A stretch of DNA of 64,000 bases from an uncultured Christensenellaceae bacterium (GTDB lineage Bacteria; Bacillota; Clostridia; Christensenellales; UBA3700): assembly GCA_944380295.1 (NCBI GenBank), contig CALWHE010000005.1, positions 1 to 64,000 of the forward strand, given 5' to 3'. Every line of letters begins with the position of its first letter. The first letter of the stretch is position 1. The translations under genes were made by a program, and so were the position numbers. The notes under the pieces were generated by a model, which searched no databases, was not told where the DNA came from, and saw only the letters and a program-made list of their open reading frames with translations. Shown in pieces: positions 36,878-44,380 of this stretch.

Positions 36878-39139
36878 ATGAAAAAGTTCAGATATCTGAT
36901 ATTTGCGTGTCTGATCGTCGTGCTTGCTCTCGCTTTGGTAGCTTGCAATAATGACGGAGGAACGACTGAACTGCCGGACAACGGCGGCGACACGGGCGGC
37001 GACACCGACGGCGAAACGGGCGGCGACACCGACGGCGAAACGGGCGGCGACACCGACGGCGAAACGGGTGGCGACACCGACGGAGAAACGGGCGGTGAGA
37101 CCGACGGCGATACTGACGGCGAAACGGGCGGCGAAACCGGCGGCGAAACCGGCGGCGACACCGACGGAGAAGAAAAGCCTGTTTACGATGAAGGTGATAT
37201 CGAATATTATCTCTCCAATCTGGAGCAGTACGACATTTATCCTGTACAGTTCAGAAAAACCGATCTGTCCGATTTCGCAGAATCTGTGACATGGGGTTTT
37301 ACCGTGGGAGAAAACTCGTTTACTCAGGAAAACGGAGAACAGCTCACTTGCTTCTGTGTCGAGGACGAGGCGGAAATTGAACAATTCGGAGGAATATATG
37401 AAGTGACGCGAGTCGAGGGCAACGTGTTTGTTTCAGGAACGCCCTGGATCGTAGACATAGTTTGCACGGGAGAGAGCGACCGTCAGCCGGGCGATTTTCT
37501 CGGTACGGAAGGGAAAGCCCAATACGACGCTTTGAACGAGGACGGCTTTGTGCTGGATCTGGATTCATACACTGCGGCAGACGGCATGGATAATTATGTG
37601 ATATACGCATCTTCCCATATTTACGGCGAAGGTCGCGTTTATCTGATGGATGAAGGCGAAAATCCCGATGACATCATACAGTCTTTGATTGACAAAACGT
37701 CACACTATTTTTATGTGGTCAGGTCGGGAAACGTGTTGCATTACAGTTCTGTCATGAACGCGGTCGATTATCTGAAGCACGTATGCGGCGAAGATGCGGA
37801 TATCGAGTATTACGAGAGTCCGACCTACACGGCGAAAAATACGCTCGTCGCTCTCGCCGATTATGAGGATGCCGTTAGGGCAAACTTCGATTACGTAGCG
37901 GTAAGTGCAGGTTCGACGTATTACGAGGAGGCTCTCAACGTATACTACACGGAAAGGATAATGGCGAGAAAAACGGGCAGCACAGAGTATTTGACGATAG
38001 TAAAATTGACCAACGGGTCTACCGTTGACTGGATAATAAACGAACTGGATCTCGAGATTGCGGATATGGGCAACGACGTTGTCATAGTCGGCACGCCTTG
38101 GGCGGTTTCTGTCGCACGGGGAGAGAAAGACGATTCACTCTTGGGGCAATACGCCGTTACACTCGGCGTAGACGGTATTCTGTCCGCGCTCGAAAACGAT
38201 ATCAGCGGCGTTTACATTTATTTCGGTTTATTGTTGGCTACGGCATATATCGAGACCGACAGCTCGTTCAATATAGTGATAAATTCCGACGAAAACGCCG
38301 AAGTCAACATCCTGGACCGATATTATGTAAAGAGGAATGGTATAATGATATTCGACAACACGCCCGAAACGCTTGAGAAGATACTGAAGACGGGCGAAAG
38401 CATCGTAGACGTTTACGACGTGTATGCGGCAGGCTGGGACGCCCTCGCTTCCGACTCGAAGATGTCGGGCTACGTAAGCGCACTTGAAAACGCGGGTATA
38501 GATTACGTGGTGAACGAAGCCGACATATCGTCGGACACGACAGCTCTCGGGGTAAATTATTCCGAATACGGCTTCAAAGGCGTATTTAAAGACCAAGAGT
38601 ATCTGAAAATAGAATACTACAGCGATCCAAGCGTTGCCGCGACAGAGGCTTCGCAATACGACGGTTGGCTGACGTGCCGCGCTGACGGCAATTATCTGAT
38701 CACAGGAACTCCGTGGATCGTCGATACAGTCACGGGCATAGTTCCCACTGCGGAAAAAGACAAGTTTTTAGACAACGTCGATGAGGATGTATTCAACGAG
38801 TTCATAGCCTTGACCGGGTCTGACGCACTGTGCGTTTTCAACAGACTTGACGCCGACGATTTCGGAGCCGAGAACGCATACTCGTTCTACATAGGGGGCA
38901 ACGACGAGATCTCGTTTAGATACGGCACAGGATCATCACAAGTTGCCGTGTTCGAGTTTGCAGACTCCGAGAGCGCGACGAACTTTATCGACAGTACCGA
39001 AGTAGTATCCGTTGTCTCTGATTTTGCCAACAGGATATATCTGTACGGCAACATGGTCATCATCGGCACGATATCATACGAAATTATGACCCAAGTGTAC
39101 GGATTGTATCCGGGTATGACGTGTTATCAGGAGCTGTAA
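36878..39139 (+). CDS. Large repeat-domain lipoprotein
   Basis: 753 residues. Lipoprotein signal with Val-Ala-Cys at 21-23. Residues about 32-102 are a low-complexity linker of GGDTDGET units. The rest appears to consist of about six units of roughly 100 residues, several ending in a shared (I/V)xGTPW(I/A)V motif (GTPWIVDIV, GTPWAVSVA, GTPWIVDTV). No catalytic motif is recognised. The architecture suits an outward-facing protein held away from the membrane by a flexible stalk. It is monocistronic between two terminators. AGGAGGAG precedes the ATG. Function unknown. Confidence 0.85.
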   Translation: MKKFRYLIFACLIVVLALALVACNNDGGTTELPDNGGDTGGDTDGETGGDTDGETGGDTDGETGGDTDGETGGETDGDTDGETGGETGGETGGDTDGEEKPVYDEGDIEYYLSNLEQYDIYPVQFRKTDLSDFAESVTWGFTVGENSFTQENGEQLTCFCVEDEAEIEQFGGIYEVTRVEGNVFVSGTPWIVDIVCTGESDRQPGDFLGTEGKAQYDALNEDGFVLDLDSYTAADGMDNYVIYASSHIYGEGRVYLMDEGENPDDIIQSLIDKTSHYFYVVRSGNVLHYSSVMNAVDYLKHVCGEDADIEYYESPTYTAKNTLVALADYEDAVRANFDYVAVSAGSTYYEEALNVYYTERIMARKTGSTEYLTIVKLTNGSTVDWIINELDLEIADMGNDVVIVGTPWAVSVARGEKDDSLLGQYAVTLGVDGILSALENDISGVYIYFGLLLATAYIETDSSFNIVINSDENAEVNILDRYYVKRNGIMIFDNTPETLEKILKTGESIVDVYDVYAAGWDALASDSKMSGYVSALENAGIDYVVNEADISSDTTALGVNYSEYGFKGVFKDQEYLKIEYYSDPSVAATEASQYDGWLTCRADGNYLITGTPWIVDTVTGIVPTAEKDKFLDNVDEDVFNEFIALTGSDALCVFNRLDADDFGAENAYSFYIGGNDEISFRYGTGSSQVAVFEFADSESATNFIDSTEVVSVVSDFANRIYLYGNMVIIGTISYEIMTQVYGLYPGMTCYQEL
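36979..37170 (+). repeat. 24-bp coding minisatellite (GGDTDGET units)
   Basis: In-frame tandem copies of a 24-bp unit encoding Gly-Gly-Asp-Thr-Asp-Gly-Glu-Thr, with small variants. Unit number could change by slippage without shifting the frame. Confidence 0.9.
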
Positions 39140-39161
39140 TAGCCGCTTTAGTATAAAAACC

Positions 39162-39196
39162 GCCCTCTCCGACAAACGTGCGGAGAGGGCAATTTT
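39162..39196 (+). terminator. Terminator after the repeat-domain lipoprotein
   Basis: Ten-bp stem GCCCTCTCCG/CGGAGAGGGC, nine-base loop, AATTTT tail. Confidence 0.85.
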
Positions 39197-39200
39197 GTGC

Positions 39201-39229
39201 TTGACAAAACTTTTGCTTGATGCTAAACT
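39201..39229 (+). promoter_or_regulatory. Promoter of the preQ1-regulated operon
   Basis: TTGACA (39201-39206), 17-bp spacer, TAAACT (39224-39229), placing the start near 39236, just before the riboswitch. Confidence 0.75.
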
Positions 39230-39246
39230 TTGTCTGTAAATAACAA

Positions 39247-39316
39247 AGACAGTTCGTGACCATCCTGTCTATAAACAAAACTAGGGAAAAGGATGGGCGC
39301 ATTATGCGCCTTTTTT
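39247..39316 (+). promoter_or_regulatory. preQ1-I riboswitch with terminator expression platform
   Basis: AGACAG (39247-39252) pairs with CTGTCT (39265-39270) around a TTCGTGACCATC loop, followed by the A-rich tail ATAAACAAAACTAGGG, the same layout as the class I preQ1 aptamer upstream of Bacillus que genes. The loop CCATCC (39260-39265) can pair with GGATGG (39291-39296), which overlaps the 5' arm of a terminator (GGCGCA/TGCGCC then six T, 39296-39316). So ligand binding should free the terminator and switch the operon off. preQ1 is a precursor of the tRNA base queuosine. Confidence 0.85.
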
Positions 39317-39344
39317 GTTCGGTCGCGTTCTGAAAAGAGGATAT

Positions 39345-40103
39345 ATGCTTAAAAGAATAAAAAACTCGTTTGCGGAATTCAGACTTCTTCTCAACAGCGT
39401 GCCGACGGCAGTGACAGTCTTTTTCGTTATCAGCGTTTTCGCAATGAATCTTCTCGCCAACAAGAGCATAAATCTGCCCGTAGACTGGCTCGCGCTCGAT
39501 TGCGGAATTATAGTTTCGTGGTTCGCTTTTCTCACTATGGATATCGTGACCAAGCATTTCGGACCAAAGGCGGCTACTCAGCTCTCTGTATTCGCGATAG
39601 CGGTCAACCTCGTGTTCTGCCTGATAATGTTCCTCGGCAGTATCATTCCCGGCGCGTGGGGCGAGTCGTTCGTCGAGCAGGGAGGCGAGAGCATAAACGT
39701 CGCGCTCGACAACACTTTCGGCGGTACCTGGTACGTGCTTGCGGGAAGCACTCTCGCGTTTGTCGTCTCGGCGTTCGTCAACAACTTCGTCAATGCGGGC
39801 ATCGGTCTCGCTTTCAGAAAAAATCCCGACGGCGCGGCGGCGTATTTCCTGCGTTCTTACGTATCGACCGCGATAGGGCAGTTTGCAGACAATATGATAT
39901 TCGCGCTCGTCGTCAGTCACGTGTTCTTCGGCTGGTCGCTTCTGCAGTGCGTCACTTGTTCGCTTACGGGCATGGTCGCGGAGCTGCTCTGCGAAGTGCT
40001 TTTCTCGGGCTTCGGTTACGGCATCTGCAAGAAATGGAAGAAAGAAGAAGTAGGTAAAAAATATTTCGAGTTTTCTGCAAAACTCAGGGAGGAAACGAGA
40101 TGA
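39345..40103 (+). CDS. VUT/YhhQ family queuosine precursor transporter
   Basis: 252 residues with about six membrane helices; MDIVTKHFGPKAATQ and the later AIGQFADNMIF segments match the COG1738 family, shown in Escherichia coli (YhhQ) to import preQ0 and preQ1. AGAGGA precedes the ATG. The preQ1 riboswitch directly upstream agrees with this job: the cell takes up queuosine precursors when they are scarce. The stop overlaps the next start (ATGA). Confidence 0.93.
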   Translation: MLKRIKNSFAEFRLLLNSVPTAVTVFFVISVFAMNLLANKSINLPVDWLALDCGIIVSWFAFLTMDIVTKHFGPKAATQLSVFAIAVNLVFCLIMFLGSIIPGAWGESFVEQGGESINVALDNTFGGTWYVLAGSTLAFVVSAFVNNFVNAGIGLAFRKNPDGAAAYFLRSYVSTAIGQFADNMIFALVVSHVFFGWSLLQCVTCSLTGMVAELLCEVLFSGFGYGICKKWKKEEVGKKYFEFSAKLREETR

Positions 40104-40747
40104 AAGTTCTGATCACGGGTACGAGCGGCGGCATCGGCAAGGCTATCGCGGAAAAATTTATTTCACTCGGTCATGAGGTGATCGGGATCGACAAAGAGGC
40201 GTCTCAGCTGATAAATGACCGATATAAGCATTTCGTAGCCGATATAGCAAAGGGTGATCTGCCTAACGTCGACGGCGTCGAGATACTCGTCAACAACGCG
40301 GGCGTGCAGGACAGCGGCGAGGACATTGACGTCAATCTCAAAGGCACTATCCGCGTGACAGAAAAATACGCGTTTAACGACAGGATAAAAAGCGTGCTTT
40401 TCATAGCTTCGGCAAGCGCCCACACGGGTGCGGAATTTCCCGAGTACGCGGCAAGCAAGGGAGGTATCGTTGCGTATATGAAGAACATCGCGCTGAGAGT
40501 CGCAGAATACGGAGCGACTTCCAACAGTCTTTCGCCTGGCGGCGTCACCACGCATATAAACGACAGAGTGATGAACGACGAGGCGGCGTGGAACAAAATA
40601 ATGTCGCTGACGTTGCTTCCAAAATGGGCAAGCGCGGAGGAGATCGCGGACTGGGCATACTTCGTGACTGCGGTCAACAAGTCCATGACCGCGCAGGACG
40701 TGCTGATAGACAACGGCGAGGCGGCGAAAGCGGAATTTGTCTGGTAA
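40100..40747 (+). CDS. Short-chain dehydrogenase/reductase
   Basis: 215 residues, slightly short for classical SDRs (about 250). Nucleotide-binding GTSGGIG at 7-13, NNAG at about 66, a Ser in SASAHTG and the catalytic Y116-AAS-K120. The variable substrate-binding region is short. It acts on an unknown alcohol or carbonyl using NAD(P)H. It overlaps the transporter gene by four bases and so is under the same preQ1 riboswitch, which hints at a step in queuosine salvage; that is inference. Confidence 0.9.
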   Translation: MKVLITGTSGGIGKAIAEKFISLGHEVIGIDKEASQLINDRYKHFVADIAKGDLPNVDGVEILVNNAGVQDSGEDIDVNLKGTIRVTEKYAFNDRIKSVLFIASASAHTGAEFPEYAASKGGIVAYMKNIALRVAEYGATSNSLSPGGVTTHINDRVMNDEAAWNKIMSLTLLPKWASAEEIADWAYFVTAVNKSMTAQDVLIDNGEAAKAEFVW

Positions 40748-40751
40748 ATTC

Positions 40752-40776
40752 AAAAGGGCGCAAGCCCTTTTTTCTT
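40752..40776 (+). terminator. Terminator after the SDR gene
   Basis: AAAAGGGC/GCCCTTTT stem, four-base loop, T-rich tail. Confidence 0.85.
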
Positions 40777-40786
40777 TGTGTAAAAA

Positions 40787-41290
40787 TAAACCACCGACTA
40801 AGTCGGTGCGTATCAAAAGGCTTTAGCTATGGACAAAAGAAAACCTCCTTTGTTACAATTTATGCAGGTTTGCCAACCGCATAAATTAAAGGAACAAAGG
40901 AGGTTTTCCGACAATGGATAGTTTATCACATACGAAGTGGAATTGCAAATATCATTTGGTATTTGCGCCGAAGTACAGACGGCAGGCAATATATGGAAAA
41001 GTAAAAGAAGATATAGGAAGGATGCTGAGAAAGCTGTGTGAATATAAAGAGGTAGAAATACTTGAAGCAGAAGCGTGTCCTGATCATATACATATGTTGG
41101 TAACGATACCGCCGAAATACAGTGTGGCACAGATAGTAGGATACCTGAAAGGGAAAAGTAGTCTTATGATATTTGAAAAATATGCCAACATGAAATACAA
41201 GTATGGAAACCGACACTTCTGGTGCAGAGGATATTACGTTGATACTGTAACACATTTTTATGGACACTATAACATTAGAAACTTTTAATT
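40787..41290 (+). mobile_element. IS200-like insertion sequence, apparently intact
   Basis: Left-end hairpin of 7 bp with a three-base loop at 40792-40808, then a long leader hairpin (40840-40907) whose 3' arm contains the GGAGG of the transposase, then tnpA. The same order occurs in the damaged element at 24.7 kb. In IS200 such a leader structure keeps transposase expression low. No tnpB. The right end is not obvious; the limit given is the end of the gene. Confidence 0.75.
40914..41288 (+). CDS. tnpA: IS200/IS605-family Y1 transposase
   Basis: 124 residues, complete. The HUH motif is H58-I-H60 in PDHIHMLV and the catalytic tyrosine is in CRGYYVDTV (Tyr107 or 108). The enzyme cuts single-stranded DNA at hairpin ends and moves the element by peel-and-paste. 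The ribosome binding site is locked in a 15-bp hairpin arm. The protein is clearly related to, but diverged from, the broken copy at 24.8 kb, so the two came in separately. Confidence 0.95.
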   Translation: MDSLSHTKWNCKYHLVFAPKYRRQAIYGKVKEDIGRMLRKLCEYKEVEILEAEACPDHIHMLVTIPPKYSVAQIVGYLKGKSSLMIFEKYANMKYKYGNRHFWCRGYYVDTVTHFYGHYNIRNF

Positions 41291-41778
41291 TATCTTCGAA
41301 TAAAAAATAAGATATTGATTAACTAAAACGAATAATATTTATATGTCGGGTCATCGATTTTAGCTATTTCATTACATGTTAATAGCAAGATTGAGACTTA
41401 TCATAATTATGTTAGTTGACAAATTTTACATTAAGTAGTATCATAAAAATATTCAGGCGGTAAATATAAATGATTATATTGAGTAAAAGTTTACATGATT
41501 ATTTGAAAGCGGCTGCCATAAAAGATGGCAAACGAGTTTTATTATTCCCGCAGATAAGACATAGTCAACGCACAAAAAAGCACCGATTTACGGTGCTTTT
41601 TTGTGCGTCAATAAAGCGTATTTACGAAGTCGAACGTTTCGTTTGATATTTATCGGATCAGAGAGCAATATGAAATACTATTTGCAAGATATCGACACAG
41701 GGATTATATTAAGAATTTGATCTTTTCAAAGGGTAATCATTAAACCGGGACATAAAGATGTCGGCATAAACTGCGTTA
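41289..41778. other. Gene-poor spacer between the IS and the fructan regulator
   Basis: 490 AT-rich bases with no supported reading frame. Its only clear element is a long terminator-like hairpin at 41568-41608. Confidence 0.6.
41568..41608. terminator. Perfect 18-bp hairpin, bidirectional terminator
   Basis: An uninterrupted 18-bp stem containing A6 on one arm and T6 on the other around ATTTA. It can end transcripts from both sides, including the minus-strand lacI-type gene 170 bases away. Confidence 0.8.
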
Positions 41779-42819
41779 TCAAATGTCTGACGATTTAAGA
41801 GTCGACTCTCTTACAATGAGTTTTGCGGACACGGAAATGCGCCTTGTCGGCATTTCGGGGAAAGATATGCGCTGTATCAGAGTCTGTACAGTCGCTTTAC
41901 CGAGGAATTTTTTGTCTACGGCGTATGACGTCAGTTTCGGCACGAGCGAGTAGGCTTCGGGCACGTTGTCAAAGCCTACGACCATCGCGTCGTCGGGAAC
42001 TGATACGGAAAGCATAGCCAGGGCGTTGCAAACGGTCCTTGCTACGAAATCGTTGCAACATACAAAACATTCGGGGCGGTATTTCAGCTTGAGTATCTCC
42101 GTTTTCAGATTCTCGGCGTTGCCGTAATCGAAAGAGTCGTCGTCTTTCAGAAGATCCTCGCCTCGGTGATGAGGAGTATTCGTCTTGAAAAGCCCCGCGA
42201 GCATGCCCGTATATCTGTCGTTAAAGCTCATGCAATGCTCTGTATCGCCGATAAACGAAAATTTGGATATGCCGTATTTTTTATTCAGTAGAATGACTAT
42301 TTCCTGTGCAGAACCTACGTCGTCGGCGCAAACTACGTCGTAATTTACGAAAGAGCGTACCGGTTTGCAGGTAAAGTCGGTAAATACGACGGGTTTTTTG
42401 AGATTGAGCAGTCTTTGTACAAAATCCGAGTCAAAGCATTCGACGGTGATTATCCCGTCGATATTCAGGCTTTTCACATAGGACGACAACTCGTGAAAAG
42501 GTTTGGTGTCGTAGTTGAAAGTATATTGAAAAAGCTCGTGATTGTGCTCGTAGCAGAACTGTTCTATCCCGCCGATAAAAGGAATAAAATATTTAATATT
42601 GTTGAGAGGCTTGCCGCTGACGAGCAGTATCCTGTATTTTTCCGACTCGGAAGAAGTGTCTTTCGCGTCGAGAGATTTATAATGCATTTCCGCGGCTTTT
42701 TTGAGCACGGCGGCGCGCGTTTTTTCGGGCACGTAACGTCCGTTGAGAGCTTTTGCGACGGTATTCCGCGAGAGATTGAGCGCCTCCGCGATGCTTTTTA
42801 TTGTGACGGCTTTTCTCAT
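41779..42819 (-). CDS. LacI family transcriptional regulator of the fructan locus
   Basis: 346 residues. N-terminal LacI helix-turn-helix (VTIKSIAEALNLSRNTVAKALNGR, about 5-28) with hinge, then a periplasmic-binding-protein-like effector domain (about 63-340; DAMVVGFDNVPEA near the end is typical). LacI proteins repress sugar genes until a sugar binds. It is transcribed away from the eleven-gene fructan operon, the usual position of a local regulator. AAGGGAA precedes the ATG. The effector is probably a fructose-containing sugar (inference from context). Confidence 0.93.
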   Translation of the reverse strand: MRKAVTIKSIAEALNLSRNTVAKALNGRYVPEKTRAAVLKKAAEMHYKSLDAKDTSSESEKYRILLVSGKPLNNIKYFIPFIGGIEQFCYEHNHELFQYTFNYDTKPFHELSSYVKSLNIDGIITVECFDSDFVQRLLNLKKPVVFTDFTCKPVRSFVNYDVVCADDVGSAQEIVILLNKKYGISKFSFIGDTEHCMSFNDRYTGMLAGLFKTNTPHHRGEDLLKDDDSFDYGNAENLKTEILKLKYRPECFVCCNDFVARTVCNALAMLSVSVPDDAMVVGFDNVPEAYSLVPKLTSYAVDKKFLGKATVQTLIQRISFPEMPTRRISVSAKLIVRESTLKSSDI

Positions 42820-42835
42820 GATTTCCCTTAGTGTA

Positions 42836-42865
42836 ATTTTATCATACCTGCGACAAACAAGTCAA
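42836..42865 (-). promoter_or_regulatory. Promoter of the LacI regulator gene
   Basis: Minus strand TTGACT (42860-42865), 18-bp spacer, TAAAAT (42836-42841). Confidence 0.6.
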
Positions 42866-42935
42866 TATACATTCAAAAATTTTTAAAATAATGCGTTGAA
42901 ATTTGTCGTTAATGCACAAAACTATCGTCAAAATA

Positions 42936-42953
42936 TTTTTGCAAATGCAAAAA
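42936..42953. promoter_or_regulatory. Candidate operator palindrome
   Basis: TTTTTGCA-AA-TGCAAAAA, a perfect 18-bp palindrome 14 bases before the -35 box of the fructan operon and between the two divergent promoters. Position and symmetry fit a LacI-family or other dimeric regulator site; direct evidence is lacking. Confidence 0.5.
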
Positions 42954-42967
42954 AATCAGGATGGTCA

Positions 42968-42996
42968 TTGACAGTTTTCTTGTAAAGTGCTATTGT
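42968..42996 (+). promoter_or_regulatory. Promoter of the fructan operon
   Basis: TTGACA (42968-42973), 17-bp spacer, TATTGT (42991-42996). The leader then forms a CACCGC/GCGGTG hairpin before the GGAGGG ribosome binding site of the first gene. Confidence 0.75.
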
Positions 42997-43044
42997 GAAA
43001 ATATGAGAAGCACCGCAAGGGGAAGCGCGGTGTCCGGAGGGATT

Positions 43045-44331
43045 ATGAGAGTTTCTTTTTTCAAAAGGACGATTTTCGTTTTAATCGTCGTATTATCTGT
43101 AATTACGGCTTTCGCTCTTGCGGGATGCGAAGACAAAGACGGCTGTACTCACGTCTGGAACGACGGAGAGATCACGACCGCCGCGACGTGCACGCAGGAC
43201 GGAGTCAAAACGTTTACCTGTACATTGTGCGGAGAGACGCGTACCGAAGTCGTCGGTAGCAGCGGCCACGTTTTCGACAGAGAAGTTGCCGATGCAAAAT
43301 ATCTCGTCAGCGAGGCTACCTGCATCGCAAAGGCTGTGTATTATAAATCATGCGCCTGCGGAGAAAAGGGCACGGAGACTTTCGAGTACGGCGAATATGT
43401 TGCGCACACTCTCGTCAAAACGGAAAGAGTAGAAGCTACCTGCGCAAACGCAGGCACGGAAGCTTACTGGACGTGCTCGGCATGCGGCAAACTGTTCTCG
43501 GACGAGAACGGAACGACCGAGATAGGTGAGCCTGTCGCAATTCCCGCTACGGGTGATCACGTTTACGGAGCAGACCTGACGAAAGACGCGACGGGACATT
43601 GGTACGAATGCTCTGTCTGCGGAAATAAAAAAGATTTTGCCGAGCATACGCTCGTCGGCGGACATAACGCGGACATTCACTACGACGAATGTTCCGTCTG
43701 CCACGCTAGATTCAACGAGAGTGCGCATGAATGGGACGGCGGCGTAGTCACGACCAAGCCCACGCTGACGTCTGAAGGCGAAAAGACCTATACCTGCGCT
43801 TGCGGTGAGAGCAGAACTCAGGCTATTCCCGCTCAGGCGAGCTTTGCGGACGACTTCACTCTCGAGGAAGGACAGCCCGGTCCCTGGAGTTACGGCAGCG
43901 TAAACTACGTCTGGGGCGCACAGGAGGACTTTACTTTCACTCAGATTACCTCAAAGAATGACGGCGGCGACGGATGGGCGTCTGAAGGCGTAGAGATAAA
44001 AGGCGGCTGGATCAATGCTAGCAATATGATGGCTGTCGCTTATACCGTTGACAGAGACGTGACCGTCAAAGTAAATCTGACGTTTACGGGCGGAACCGCG
44101 GATACGAGACTGTCTCTCCGCACGGGCGTCAAGAACGCCGACGGCGTGATATACGGCAATCCCGCTTATTTCGACGGCGGAAAGCAGAGCAACGTCCTCA
44201 ATTACGAAACGAGGCTCGAACTCAAGGCGGGAGATACGGTATACTTCATATTGGGTAACGAAAACGTTACAAATCCCGCTGCATACCCCAACGGAGAGCT
44301 CGATATCGTTCTGACGCAGGTGATCGGATAA
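43045..44331 (+). CDS. Lipoprotein with Cys/His-rich repeats, first gene of the fructan operon
   Basis: 428 residues; CGGAGGG precedes the chosen ATG, an upstream in-frame extension crosses the promoter. Lipobox Leu-Ala-Gly-Cys at 25-28. Residues about 34-270 hold four to five repeats with paired CxxC motifs (HVWNDGEITTAATCTQDG, CTLCGETR, CSACGKLF, CSVCGNKKDF, CSVCHARF) of a kind common in clostridial surface proteins. The C-terminal part (about 275-428) looks like a beta-sandwich, possibly sugar binding (WSYGSVNYVWG, LRTGVKNADG). No catalytic motif. Role in the locus may be polysaccharide capture; this is inference. Confidence 0.8.
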   Translation: MRVSFFKRTIFVLIVVLSVITAFALAGCEDKDGCTHVWNDGEITTAATCTQDGVKTFTCTLCGETRTEVVGSSGHVFDREVADAKYLVSEATCIAKAVYYKSCACGEKGTETFEYGEYVAHTLVKTERVEATCANAGTEAYWTCSACGKLFSDENGTTEIGEPVAIPATGDHVYGADLTKDATGHWYECSVCGNKKDFAEHTLVGGHNADIHYDECSVCHARFNESAHEWDGGVVTTKPTLTSEGEKTYTCACGESRTQAIPAQASFADDFTLEEGQPGPWSYGSVNYVWGAQEDFTFTQITSKNDGGDGWASEGVEIKGGWINASNMMAVAYTVDRDVTVKVNLTFTGGTADTRLSLRTGVKNADGVIYGNPAYFDGGKQSNVLNYETRLELKAGDTVYFILGNENVTNPAAYPNGELDIVLTQVIG

Positions 44332-44380
44332 CGGTCGGAAATTTCCGCCGCGTGTGTAAATGCGCGGCGGGCAACTTGAA

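Noticed and set aside
36979-37170. Reverse-strand protein rich in SPPVSPS repeats
   Set aside because: It is the antisense reading of the 24-bp minisatellite in the lipoprotein gene, without a ribosome binding site of its own.
24655-41290. Composite transposon formed by two IS200-like elements
   Set aside because: The two transposases are clearly diverged, one is broken, and IS200-type elements move as single units; the bracketed genes are unrelated.
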